Source of the DNA: Phycisphaerae bacterium
GTDB taxonomy: Bacteria; Planctomycetota; Phycisphaerae; Phycisphaerales; SM1A02
Assembly (NCBI GenBank): GCA_016873275.1
Contig: VGXO01000027.1
Span: forward strand, 1 to 38,891
Direction of reading: 5' to 3'
Length of the DNA stretch: 38,891 nt
Below, piece by piece: positions 1 to 7,540 of this stretch. Below the pieces are notes generated by a model. It was not told the origin of the DNA and made no database searches. It saw nothing but the letters and a program-made list of their open reading frames with translations. How positions within the stretch are numbered: position 1 is the first letter of the stretch; each line of letters opens with the position of its first letter. The translations under genes and the position numbers were made by a program.

Positions 1-143
1 CCGGTCGGGGCGAGCGCCACGAGGTCGCGACCCGCGAGGGCGATCGGCAGCACCTCCTGCTGGATCGGGCGAGGCTCGGTGAGGCGCATCGCCTCGAGGG
101 TGCGGAGGAGCCGCGGATCGATGGGGAGGTCTTGGAAGCGCAT
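1..143 (-). CDS. DEAD-box RNA helicase, N-terminal fragment
   Basis: The reverse strand from an ATG at 143 encodes 47 residues before the window edge. They match the start of a DEAD-box ATP-dependent RNA helicase. The opening MRFQDLPIDPRLLRTLEAM is the usual F-x-x-L lead-in. TEPRPIQQEVLPIALAGRDL (22-41) is the Q motif with its invariant PIQ. VALAPT, with G as the next partial codon, begins Walker A motif I (A-x-T-G). In this family the motif binds ATP to power RNA strand separation in ribosome assembly or mRNA turnover. The gene continues off the left edge, so the subfamily cannot be named. It is divergent from the gene at 355, with about 210 nt between the two starts. Confidence 0.85.
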   Translation of the reverse strand, partial: MRFQDLPIDPRLLRTLEAMRLTEPRPIQQEVLPIALAGRDLVALAPT

Positions 144-354
144 GGCTCGGAGGATGGTGGTTCTCGCCCCCCGGCGCGTCCGGGAAGAGGAGCGGCGGGG
201 CGTCGCGGACGGATCCGCCCGCGCGGATCCAACGCCCCTGCCGCTCCGGGCGGCACCGCACGTTGCCCCGCGGTCGGGCGCGGGCACCTTAGCAGCAGCG
301 TCCACGGGGTCACCGGACCATCGATGGCGCCATCACGAGGGAAGGAAGAGCAGC

Positions 355-1197
355 ATGGGACGCGCGGAGCGAGAGCGGCACGACGCGAATCCACCCGGCG
401 GCGTCCCGGGCGGGCTGCCCTCGCTCGAGGCGCTGCTGTCGCCTCCGGCGGTCGATGCCGAGGAGTTCTCCGCGTCGACGTTGCTGCGCATCCGCCCGAT
501 GAACCTCGCGCAGACGGTCGAGGTCTGGCGCCTCGTCGATCCGACCGAGTCGCGCACGCTCGTCGTCTCCGGCGCCTTCGGTCCTCCGGCGGATGGTCGA
601 GGGATCGTGGAGGGACTGGACTGGATCCTCGCTCGTGGTCAGGAGCGGCTGCCTCGCGATCGACCCGCCTCCGGCGGCGAGGTCGCGCGGAGCGGGCGGC
701 TGCCGCGACCGCTCCTCCTCGAGCAGGACGAGTTCGAGTGGATCGTGGAGTTCCTGCCGTGGAGGGAGTTCGTGGCGCTCCGCATCGATGGACCGGTCGA
801 GTCCTGCGACGTCGCGGCGATCGAGCGGGTGATCGCCGCCGGTCGCACCGCGATCGAGGGCGACCTGCGGGCGATCGCGTCGCTGCGGATCCTCGAGGGC
901 AGCGGGATCGAGTTCGCCTCGCGCTCGACCCGCTCGGCGATCCGCCTCGTCGCGGAGGACCTCGCCTTCTACCTCGCCGCGGTGATCCGCCGCGACCCCT
1001 GCGACGTCGCGCGACCCTCGCTGCAGCAGGTCGAGCGGCTCCTCGAGCGGACCGGCTCGATGACGGTCCGCCCGCAGGAGACCGAGGTCTATCCCCAGTG
1101 GGTGGACGTGGGGGTCACCACGCGCCCCGACCTCGCGCGACCCGCGGACGCCTCGCTGATCTACGACCTGCCGAGCGACTCCTGGCACGACCGCTGA
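355..1197 (+). CDS. Conserved-looking hypothetical protein, 280 aa
   Basis: I do not recognise this protein. The ATG at 355 is preceded by a good ribosome binding site (AGGAAGAG, about 4 nt upstream of the start), so I prefer it to the longer in-frame extension back to 79. The protein looks soluble, with no signal peptide or membrane segment. It has a low-complexity N-terminus, then a mixed alpha/beta stretch (about residues 40-90), a charged linker, a Trp-containing segment WIVEFLPW near 130 and a helical half to about 240. It ends with an acidic, Trp-bearing tail. Third-position GC is high and continuous, as in the neighbouring real genes. It is monocistronic and is followed 62 nt later by the solute-binding protein gene. 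No function is proposed. Confidence 0.6.
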   Translation: MGRAERERHDANPPGGVPGGLPSLEALLSPPAVDAEEFSASTLLRIRPMNLAQTVEVWRLVDPTESRTLVVSGAFGPPADGRGIVEGLDWILARGQERLPRDRPASGGEVARSGRLPRPLLLEQDEFEWIVEFLPWREFVALRIDGPVESCDVAAIERVIAAGRTAIEGDLRAIASLRILEGSGIEFASRSTRSAIRLVAEDLAFYLAAVIRRDPCDVARPSLQQVERLLERTGSMTVRPQETEVYPQWVDVGVTTRPDLARPADASLIYDLPSDSWHDR

Positions 1198-1246
1198 CTC
1201 CGAGCGGCGACCTCGCGCGACCGGCTCGCTGATTGCCGACCGCGGA

Positions 1247-1252
1247 TAGTCT
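1247..1252 (+). promoter_or_regulatory. Putative -10 hexamer TAGTCT for a leaderless start
   Basis: TAGTCT matches TANNNT and ends 7 nt before the ATG at 1260. There is no Shine-Dalgarno between them. A sigma-70-type start would fall at or within a base or two of the A of ATG, which predicts a leaderless mRNA for the solute-binding protein. No convincing -35 is visible at 17 nt. The same arrangement recurs at 7529, 11952, 19776 and 23731. Confidence 0.4.
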
Positions 1253-1259
1253 TCCCCGC

Positions 1260-2579
1260 ATGGAGACGCCCGCGATCCCCGTCCCGGCCGCGCCCGCGCC
1301 GCGGGCGTCCCGCGGATGGCGGCTCGCGGTGATCGCGTCGATCGCGGTGGTGGCGCTCCTCCTCGCGTGGCTCCTTCGGCGCGGCGGCGAGGATCGATCG
1401 CCGATCCGCGTCGGCATCCTCCACAGCCTGACGGGCACGATGGCGGCGAGCGAGAAGCCGGTCGTCGACGGATGCCTGCTCGCGATCGAGGAGATCAACG
1501 CGGCGGGCGGCGTGCTTGGTCGGAGGGTGGAGCCGATCGTCCGCGACGGGGCGAGCGATCCCGCGACCTTCGCCCGCGAGGCGGAGCGGCTCATCCGCGA
1601 GGACGGCGTGGTGGCGATCTTCGGCTGCTGGACCTCCGCGAGCCGCAAGGAGGTCCGACCGGTCGTGGAGCGGCTCGGCAGCGTCCTCTTCTATCCGGTC
1701 CAGTACGAGGGGCTCGAGCAGTCCCCGCGGATCGTCTACCTCGGCGCCGCGCCGAACCAGCAGATCATCCCGGCGGTGCGGTGGGCGATCGAGTCGATCG
1801 GTCCGCGGGTGCACCTCGTCGGCAGCGACTACGTCTTCCCGCGGGTCGCGAACCAGATCATCCGCGACCAGGTCGAGGCGCTCGGCGGCGAGGTGGTGGG
1901 CGAGGACTACCTGCCGCTGGGGGACCTCAAGGTCGGCGGCGTGGTCGAGCGGATCGTCGCGAGCCGACCCGACGCGATCCTCAACACGGTGAACGGCGAC
2001 ACCAACGTCGCGCTCTTCCGCGCCCTCCGCGAGGCGGGCGTGACGCCCGAGACGACGCCCACCGTGAGCTTCTCGATCGGAGAGCCGGAGCTCGCGTCGA
2101 TGGACGCGGCGTCGCTCGCGGGCGACTTCGCCGCGTGGAACTACTTCCAGTCGCTCGGAGGCGAGGAGAACGAGGCGTTCGTCGAGTCGTACCGCCGCCG
2201 CTTCGGCGCCGATCGGGTGCTCAGCGATCCGGTCGAGGCCGGCGTCGTCGCCGTGCGCCTGTGGGCGACCGCCGCGGCGCAGGAGGGCGCGGTCGATCCG
2301 GACGCGGTGCTGCGGGGCGTCGGTCGCCAGCACCTCGCGGCGCCGCACGGTCCGGTCGCGATCGATCCCCGCACGCTGCATGCGTGGAAGACCGCCCGCA
2401 TCGGGCGGATCGAGGCGGATGGCTCGATCCGCGAGGTCTGGAGCTCCGGGGAGCCGGTGCGCCCGATGCCATTCCCCCTGTGGCGACTGCGCTCGGAGTG
2501 GGAGGCGAGGCTCGAGGCGCTCCGACGCGGCTGGGGCGGTCGATGGGCGGCGCCGCCAAGGGCGGAGGTCGCCGAGTGA
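1260..2579 (+). CDS. UrtA/FmdD-like solute-binding protein, membrane-anchored
   Basis: This 439-aa protein belongs to the type I periplasmic-binding fold family of urea and short-chain amide binders (UrtA, FmdD, AmiC). Residues 21-39 form one hydrophobic segment. It has no lipobox cysteine and no clear cleavage site, so it may stay anchored with the binding domain outside. The binding domain starts at [20 protein letters not shown]. Family hallmarks follow: [58 protein letters not shown] and VGSDYVFPR. The start is the ATG just after the TAGTCT box; an upstream in-frame ATG (1233) would place that box inside the gene. Its stop overlaps the chemoreceptor GTG. No permease or ATPase gene is nearby, so a sensory role is more likely than uptake. 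The ligand is unknown. Confidence 0.85.
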   Translation: METPAIPVPAAPAPRASRGWRLAVIASIAVVALLLAWLLRRGGEDRSPIRVGILHSLTGTMAASEKPVVDGCLLAIEEINAAGGVLGRRVEPIVRDGASDPATFAREAERLIREDGVVAIFGCWTSASRKEVRPVVERLGSVLFYPVQYEGLEQSPRIVYLGAAPNQQIIPAVRWAIESIGPRVHLVGSDYVFPRVANQIIRDQVEALGGEVVGEDYLPLGDLKVGGVVERIVASRPDAILNTVNGDTNVALFRALREAGVTPETTPTVSFSIGEPELASMDAASLAGDFAAWNYFQSLGGEENEAFVESYRRRFGADRVLSDPVEAGVVAVRLWATAAAQEGAVDPDAVLRGVGRQHLAAPHGPVAIDPRTLHAWKTARIGRIEADGSIREVWSSGEPVRPMPFPLWRLRSEWEARLEALRRGWGGRWAAPPRAEVAE

Positions 2580-4603
2580 GCCGGACCCCCTCCCGCGAGG
2601 TCGCGGCCAGGCTCCGCGGCGCCGCCGCGGGGCTCGGCACGATCCGCGCTCGCCTGCTCGCGTGGTTCCTCGTGCTCTCGATCGGCTCGGTCGCGGTCGT
2701 CGCGGCGCTCGGCTCCTGGCTCGTCGAGCGCAACCTCGAGCGGATCCTGCGGGAGAACCTCGAGTCGATCGCCTTCGGCCGCGTGGCGAAGGTCGAGCTC
2801 ATCATCGACTCGAAGGTGATGGCGGTCTCGGCGCTCGCCCGCGATCCCTCCCTCGCCGCGATGCTCGAGTCGACGGGAGCCTCGGAGGGCGGATCGATCG
2901 CGGCGAAGCAGGGCTTCCTCGGGTCGCTCGCGGAGGGGCTTGAGTTCTCGTCGCTCCTCCTCGTCGACGCGGAGGGTCGCGTGGTCGCCGAGCACGGGGC
3001 GCCCGCGATGCTCGGGACGTCGCTGCGGGAGGCTCCGTGGGAGGGCTCGCCCCTCGCCGCGTCCTTCGGCCGCGCCCGCTCGCTCCTGCAGGCCGACGTC
3101 TCCGCGCCGCAGCTGCTCTCGGGTCGGACCCGCCCGGCGATCTTCGTGACCGGGCCCGTCCTCGAGGGCGCCCGCGTCGCGGGGGTCCTCGTCGCGCAGG
3201 TCGACGAGCGACCGATCGACCTCGTGCTGCTCGATCCATCCGGTCTCGGCGAGACGGGGCGGGCGATCGCGGTCCATCAGGAGGGCGCGTCGCTCGTCGT
3301 CGCGGCGCCCTTCCGCGGAGGGCTCGACGCGGCGGGCCGCCGTCGCCTTGCGCGGGGCGCGGCGGAGACGCCGCCCTTCGCCCGTGCCGCGCGGGGCGAG
3401 CTCGTCGTCGGCTACGGCGTCGGGCTCGACGCGCAGCCGGTGATCGGGGCGTGGTGCTACCTGCCGAGCGTCGGCTGGGCGCTCTCGGTCCAGCAGGACG
3501 TGCGCGAGGCGTTCGCTCCGGCGCGGGAGCAGCGGACGCTCCTCCTCCTCGTCGCGGCGCTCCTCGCGCTCCCGGTCGCCGCGGCGGCGACGTGGGTCGC
3601 GCGGGGGCTCTCCCGCCCGATCGGCGAGGCGGTCGAGGGCGTGCTTCGGGTCGCCGACGGGGACCTCACCCGCGCCGTCTCGCCGCAGGGAAGCGGCGAG
3701 GTGCGCGACCTCCTCGAGGGGATCGGTCGGATGCGGGCGGAGCTCGCCGGGCTCCTCGGCGGGATCCGCGGCGCCGCCCGGGGGCTCGTCTCGATGGCGG
3801 GCGAGGTGCGATCGCTCGCGACGGGGCAGCAGGAGGTCGCGGAATCCTTCTCGGGCTCGGCGAGCGAGATCGCCGCGGCGGTGCAGCAGATGTCGGCGAC
3901 GAGCCGGCAGCTCTCCGCCTCGGCGGGCGCGGTGGGCGCGACCGCCGACGACACCGCCGGTCGCGCCGAGAGCGGGCAGGGCGGGCTCGACCGGCTCCGC
4001 GAGGCGATGCAGGGACTCTCCGCGACGAGCGGCGACGTCTCCGGTCGGCTTGCCGAGATCCGCGAGCGCGCCGGACGAGTCGGCACCGTCATCGGCACCA
4101 TCACCCGCGTCGCGAACCGCACGAACCTGCTCTCGATCAACGCGGCGATCGAGGCGGAGAAGGCGGGCGCGGAGGGTCGCGGGTTCCAGGTCGTCGCCGC
4201 GGAGATCGCCCGCCTCGCCGACGAGACCGCGTCGGCGGCGCTCGAGGTCGAGGAGATCATCGCCGGCATGCAGTCGGCGGTCGCGGAGGGCGCGCGGGCG
4301 ATGACCGACCTCGCCTCCGTCGTCGAGCGGGGCGTCTCGACCTCCGAGGGGATCGGCGGCGACCTCGCGCGGATCCTCGAGGCGATCGGGTCGCTGCGGG
4401 CGAGCTTCGAGGAGCTCCGCTCCGGGATCGAGGCGCAGAGCCACGGCGCCTCGCAGATCAACGACGCGATGCGTCAACTCGTGGATGGGGCAGGCTCCAC
4501 CCGCGACTCGGTCGACCGGCTCCGCGACGCGGGCGACCGCCTCGAGAGGTCGGCGGTGGACCTCGACCGCTCGGTCGAGCGGTTCCGGCTGCCGGGAGGC
4601 TGA
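2576..4603 (+). CDS. Methyl-accepting chemotaxis protein
   Basis: This 675-aa transmembrane chemoreceptor begins at a GTG that shares GTGA with the stop of the solute-binding protein, which implies translational coupling. Transmembrane helix 1 spans about residues 28-48. A periplasmic sensor of about 270 residues, probably Cache-like, follows. Helix 2 lies near 321-341, then a HAMP linker with [19 protein letters not shown], then the cytoplasmic signalling coiled coil. The conserved hairpin tip is near 514-531 ([17 protein letters not shown], then [11 protein letters not shown]). In this family the tip contacts CheA and CheW. No che genes are in the window, so the partner kinase must lie elsewhere. 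Pairing with a binding protein suggests that the ligand-loaded protein docks on the periplasmic domain. That is inference. Confidence 0.93.
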   Translation: MSRTPSREVAARLRGAAAGLGTIRARLLAWFLVLSIGSVAVVAALGSWLVERNLERILRENLESIAFGRVAKVELIIDSKVMAVSALARDPSLAAMLESTGASEGGSIAAKQGFLGSLAEGLEFSSLLLVDAEGRVVAEHGAPAMLGTSLREAPWEGSPLAASFGRARSLLQADVSAPQLLSGRTRPAIFVTGPVLEGARVAGVLVAQVDERPIDLVLLDPSGLGETGRAIAVHQEGASLVVAAPFRGGLDAAGRRRLARGAAETPPFARAARGELVVGYGVGLDAQPVIGAWCYLPSVGWALSVQQDVREAFAPAREQRTLLLLVAALLALPVAAAATWVARGLSRPIGEAVEGVLRVADGDLTRAVSPQGSGEVRDLLEGIGRMRAELAGLLGGIRGAARGLVSMAGEVRSLATGQQEVAESFSGSASEIAAAVQQMSATSRQLSASAGAVGATADDTAGRAESGQGGLDRLREAMQGLSATSGDVSGRLAEIRERAGRVGTVIGTITRVANRTNLLSINAAIEAEKAGAEGRGFQVVAAEIARLADETASAALEVEEIIAGMQSAVAEGARAMTDLASVVERGVSTSEGIGGDLARILEAIGSLRASFEELRSGIEAQSHGASQINDAMRQLVDGAGSTRDSVDRLRDAGDRLERSAVDLDRSVERFRLPGG

Positions 4604-4616
4604 CGCGGCGGCGACG

Positions 4617-4635
4617 GCTCGGGCGCTGCCCGGGC
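4617..4635 (+). terminator. GC-rich hairpin after the chemoreceptor gene
   Basis: An 8-bp inverted repeat (GCTCGGGC / GCCCGGGC, one G-T wobble) closes a GCT loop 13 nt after the stop codon at 4603. There is no T tract, so it is at best a non-canonical terminator or an mRNA 3' stabiliser. Confidence 0.35.
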
Positions 4636-4764
4636 GTGAGGGAACTTTGCCGGTTCGGCGCGGGCTTCGGGCGTTCGCCGTCGACTCTCCCCCGCGGGTC
4701 GGCTAAGGATCCTTCCACGCGAGCACCGACCCGCGATGCCTCCGCGGGTCCCCGGAGATCCGAC

Positions 4765-6012
4765 ATGTCGCCTCGAACCCGTGCGCTCATCGTTCCCTTC
4801 CTCGCCGCCTCGCCGCTCCTCGCCGCCTGCGTGGTCGCGGCGGGCGACCCCCAGCCTCCGCCTCCGCCTCCGCCGCCGACTCCGGCTTCGGGCGGAGTGC
4901 AGGAGCGTCGAGTGGCGGAGCGCCTCGAGGTCACGGTCGACATCGAGAACGGCGGACCGCCGCGCGTCGTCGTCAACGGCGAGACCGTGCCGCAGGAGCG
5001 CCTCGAGCGGATGCCCGACGGCTCGATCCGCGTGCGCTCGGCGGATGGCTCGCGGGTGCTGCACGTGATCCCGCCCGTCGGTCCCGCCGCGGACGCGCTT
5101 CAGGAGGTCCGCCCGATGATCGGCGTGATGCTCGGTGCGGTCGATCCGCTGCTTGCGCGTCACCTCCACCTCGATCCCGACTCGACGAGCGTGATCGTGG
5201 GCGTGAGGCCCGGCTCGCCCGCCGCGGAGGCGGGACTCGTCGAGGGCGACCTCCTCGTCGGCATCGAGGGCGGACCCGCCACCATGGAGCGGCTCCAGCG
5301 GATGACGATGGAGAAGAAGGAGGTCGACCTGAAGGTGATCCACGAGGGCGAGAAGCGGTCGCTCCGCGTCGCGCCTCGGCTGATGGCGGTGCCGGTCGCG
5401 CGGGACGCCGGACCGATGCCAGCGGGAGTGGACGAAGGAATGCGAGAGGGAGTGCCGTGGGGAATGCCAGGCATGCCGCGGCAGGACGCTCCGCCCCCCG
5501 GGAGCTGGGAGGACATGCGGGGCGCCCTCGAGCGGCTCCGCGACCGGACCTCCGACGAGATCCGCTCACGCCTCGACGAGTGGCGGGACCGCTGGGAGGG
5601 TCCGTGGGCCGAGGAGCACGTCCGGCGACCGATGCGGGAGATGCGGGAGAGCGCCCGCCGCGAGTTCGAGCGCCTCGTCGACGAGCTCGAGTCGCGCGAG
5701 CGGCGGATGCAGGAGCGCCTCGAGGAGCGGCTCCAGCGCTTCGGCGAGGAGATGCGCGAGCAGTCGGAGCGGCTCCGCCGCGAGTTGCGCGAGGCGTGGT
5801 CCCGCGAGAACGGTTCCCGCGAGAACGGTTCCCGCGAGAACGGTTCCCGCGAAGGGAGACCCCGTGAAGACAGACCCCGCGAGGGCGGTCCTCGCCCAGA
5901 CGGTCCTCGTCCCGACCAGCCGCGTCAGGAAGGTCCCGGTCCCGAGCGTCCGCGACCGCAGGGTCCGGGCGGAGAGGGGCCACGACCCCTGCCCCCGGCG
6001 CCCGTGAACTAG
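4765..6012 (+). CDS. PDZ-domain lipoprotein with coiled coil and Arg/Pro-rich tail
   Basis: This 415-aa protein begins with a lipoprotein signal peptide: charged start, hydrophobic core and lipobox LAAC, with the lipidated cysteine near residue 22. A run of eight prolines follows. Residues about 115-208 form a PDZ domain, seen in the IGVMLG opening, the carboxylate-loop region and VIVGVRPGSPAAEAGLVEGD. PDZ domains bind C-terminal peptides, as in DegP or CtpA, but no protease domain is present. Residues about 250-345 are a long charged Glu/Arg coiled coil. The tail contains three exact 15-nt repeats encoding SRENG and then a P/R/G-rich segment. A scaffold or adaptor at the cell envelope is the most that can be inferred. 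Alternative ATGs lie upstream, but this one places the signal peptide correctly. Confidence 0.8.
   Translation: MSPRTRALIVPFLAASPLLAACVVAAGDPQPPPPPPPPTPASGGVQERRVAERLEVTVDIENGGPPRVVVNGETVPQERLERMPDGSIRVRSADGSRVLHVIPPVGPAADALQEVRPMIGVMLGAVDPLLARHLHLDPDSTSVIVGVRPGSPAAEAGLVEGDLLVGIEGGPATMERLQRMTMEKKEVDLKVIHEGEKRSLRVAPRLMAVPVARDAGPMPAGVDEGMREGVPWGMPGMPRQDAPPPGSWEDMRGALERLRDRTSDEIRSRLDEWRDRWEGPWAEEHVRRPMREMRESARREFERLVDELESRERRMQERLEERLQRFGEEMREQSERLRRELREAWSRENGSRENGSRENGSREGRPREDRPREGGPRPDGPRPDQPRQEGPGPERPRPQGPGGEGPRPLPPAPVN
5800..5844 (+). repeat. 15-nt tandem repeat x3 in coding sequence
   Basis: Three exact copies of TCCCGCGAGAACGGT lie head to tail, followed by a partial diverged fourth copy. 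Each copy adds five residues (SRENG) in frame to the tail of the PDZ lipoprotein. Confidence 0.95.
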
Positions 6013-6038
6013 GTCCTGTCTCGACGGAGCCTCGGCGA

Positions 6039-6057
6039 CGCCGCGCCTCGCGCGGCG
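6039..6057. terminator. Hairpin between convergent genes
   Basis: The inverted repeat CGCCGCGC / GCGCGGCG (8 bp, loop CTC) fills most of the 46-nt gap between the stop of the PDZ lipoprotein (6012) and the stop of the opposing gene (6059). Its position suits a bidirectional terminator, although no T tract follows on either side. Confidence 0.45.
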
Positions 6058-6058
6058 G

Positions 6059-6685
6059 TCAGCCGACGAGCGTCTCCGCCACGACGAGACCCACCTCGAG
6101 GATCTCCTCCTTGCGGCCGTGGAGCGCGTCGCGGCTCCAACGCCGCTCGAGCGCTGCGCTCGGCTCCACGCGGTAGCGGCGCAGTCGATCGATCCGCTCC
6201 GCCGCTGCCTGCGGGGATCCCGGGTGCGGACGCCCGATCGCCGGAGGTCGCTCGCGGAGCGTCCCGGTCGGCGCGAGCTCCTCGTCGAAGATGACGTGGA
6301 CGGCGCCGCGTCGGTCGCGGGAGGCCCGCTTGAGGAGCTCGATCGTCGCGGAGGCGCGTCGCCTCGACGGAGGCAGGTCGCGGAAGCCGATCTCGCCGAG
6401 GATCCGCCGCGCCGCGTCGAGGTCGCCGCGGGCGACCTGCAGGTTCGCGCGGATCGCCCGGCGGCGGAGGTTCTCCTCCGCGATCGAGACCTCCGCCGCG
6501 ATCGCGGAGCCCTCGACCACCGTCGTCGAGACCCCCTCGCGGGAGAGTCGTCCCCGCAGCGTGGCGAGGCGCCGCCGCACGCGCCGGTCCGCCTCCTCGA
6601 GGCGGAGGAGCGACAGGTTGCGGGGAGGCGGGCTCGGGTCGCGACCTCCGAGGCTCCGGAGAGGCTTCGATTCAGGCATGGTCAT
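6059..6685 (-). CDS. Hypothetical protein downstream of the toxin gene
   Basis: I do not recognise this protein of about 208 aa. It is rich in Arg, Glu, Ala and Leu and probably mostly helical: an N-terminal Arg-rich coiled-coil-like stretch, a central segment VHVIFDEELAPTGTL that could be a beta hairpin, and a C-terminal region with conserved-looking Trp and Tyr. There is no signal peptide. The first ATG after the toxin stop is at 6685; a second in-frame ATG at 6679 is equally possible (MTM). It lies 7 nt after the toxin stop on the same strand, so it is likely the third gene of the toxin-antitoxin operon. The longer open frame back to 6808 is rejected because it would overlap the toxin gene. 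Confidence 0.5.
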   Translation of the reverse strand: MTMPESKPLRSLGGRDPSPPPRNLSLLRLEEADRRVRRRLATLRGRLSREGVSTTVVEGSAIAAEVSIAEENLRRRAIRANLQVARGDLDAARRILGEIGFRDLPPSRRRASATIELLKRASRDRRGAVHVIFDEELAPTGTLRERPPAIGRPHPGSPQAAAERIDRLRRYRVEPSAALERRWSRDALHGRKEEILEVGLVVAETLVG

Positions 6686-6692
6686 CGATCGA

Positions 6693-7112
6693 TCACCCGC
6701 TGCCGTCTGGGCGACGCCTCTCCACCCACTCGGTGACCCACCCGGCGAGCGACGGCTCGTCGATCGTGCCCGCAGCCAGAGCGAGGAAGGTCTTGATGAC
6801 CTCCGCATCGTCGACCGTCAGGCTCCAGCCGTTCAGCCCCAGGAAGGCGTTTGCGGCGAGGAATGCGATGCGCTTGTTGCCATCGTTGAAGGGATGGTTC
6901 CGCGCGATCGCCCACGCGTAGGAGGCGGCGAGGGCAGGTGTCGCCGCACGCTCATAGATCCACTTGTGGCGAGGGCGACCGAGCGCGGACTCGAGCGCGG
7001 ACTCGTCCCGGATTCCGGGCAGTCCGCCGTGTGCCTCGATCTGCTCCGCGTGGATCGTCACGATCACTGCCCTCGAGAGCCAGCGTGGCTCGGTGGAGGG
7101 CAGGTCGGTCAC
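6693..7112 (-). CDS. doc: Doc-family (Fic fold) toxin
   Basis: This 139-aa protein is a death-on-curing (Doc) toxin. The Fic-fold signature HPFNDGNKRIAF sits at about residues 73-84, with the catalytic His and the Asn-Lys-Arg that position the nucleotide phosphates. Phage P1 Doc uses this fold to phosphorylate EF-Tu and halt translation. The N-terminal part has IHAEQIEAHGGLPGIRDESALESAL, typical of Doc. It starts at GTG 7112, overlapping the antitoxin stop by 4 nt (GTGA), so toxin synthesis should depend on antitoxin translation. The length is slightly above the usual 120-130 aa. The known-family target is assumed, not shown. Confidence 0.88.
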   Translation of the reverse strand: MTDLPSTEPRWLSRAVIVTIHAEQIEAHGGLPGIRDESALESALGRPRHKWIYERAATPALAASYAWAIARNHPFNDGNKRIAFLAANAFLGLNGWSLTVDDAEVIKTFLALAAGTIDEPSLAGWVTEWVERRRPDGSG

Positions 7113-7336
7113 TTCGCGAGCTCCCGAAGCGCGACGCGATAGCGGGCCGCCGCCTCGCGAGCGAACCGCATCGCGTCGATCGAGTCCGTGTCGAGCGTGG
7201 TGATCAGGATTCCCTCGGGCATCTCCCGCAGCACCACGCGGTCGCCCTCCGCGAGTCCGAGTCGATCGGTCATGACTCGGGGCAGGCTGGCGGAGAGCGA
7301 GCCATCGGAGCTTCGGAGGATCACGTCGCGGACCAT
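7109..7336 (-). CDS. AbrB/MazE-type antitoxin
   Basis: This 75-aa protein has a swapped-hairpin AbrB/SpoVT DNA-binding domain at residues 1-50: a DGSLSASLPRVMTDRLGLAEGDRVVL pattern (the positions of S-LP, L-L and G-D-V are diagnostic). A C-terminal helical tail, which in related antitoxins wraps and inhibits the toxin, makes up the rest. The ATG at 7336 has GGGAG about 7 nt upstream; the longer frame from 7408 lacks a better start. It is the first gene of the operon and is coupled to doc by GTGA. AbrB-type antitoxins commonly repress their own promoter, which would lie in 7337-7420. Confidence 0.85.
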   Translation of the reverse strand: MVRDVILRSSDGSLSASLPRVMTDRLGLAEGDRVVLREMPEGILITTLDTDSIDAMRFAREAAARYRVALRELAK

Positions 7337-7528
7337 GCTTCGCTCCCAGGGGGACCAGCCACCGATCGACGACCCAGACGGCGGCTCACCAGGATGGTGG
7401 CGCGCCAATCGATGAAGTCAACCCGTTCGCCCGGGACGCCTCGGAGACGACTCCGAAGGACCACGGTGCCCAGGCTCGAGGCTCGCGGAGGCGGGGGAGG
7501 GACCGCGAAGACCTCGGGCAGGTTCCGA

Positions 7529-7534
7529 TAGTGT
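7529..7534 (+). promoter_or_regulatory. Putative -10 hexamer TAGTGT for a leaderless start
   Basis: TAGTGT ends 6 nt before the ATG at 7541 (intervening GCCTCC, not a Shine-Dalgarno). This predicts a leaderless transcript for the fatty acid transporter gene. No -35 match is evident. Confidence 0.4.
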
Positions 7535-7540
7535 GCCTCC

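Noticed and set aside
2141-4477. Long reverse open frame (778 aa) opposite the chemoreceptor
   Set aside because: Arg/Asp/Glu-rich shadow typical of very GC-rich coding DNA; the forward strand encodes clear domains.
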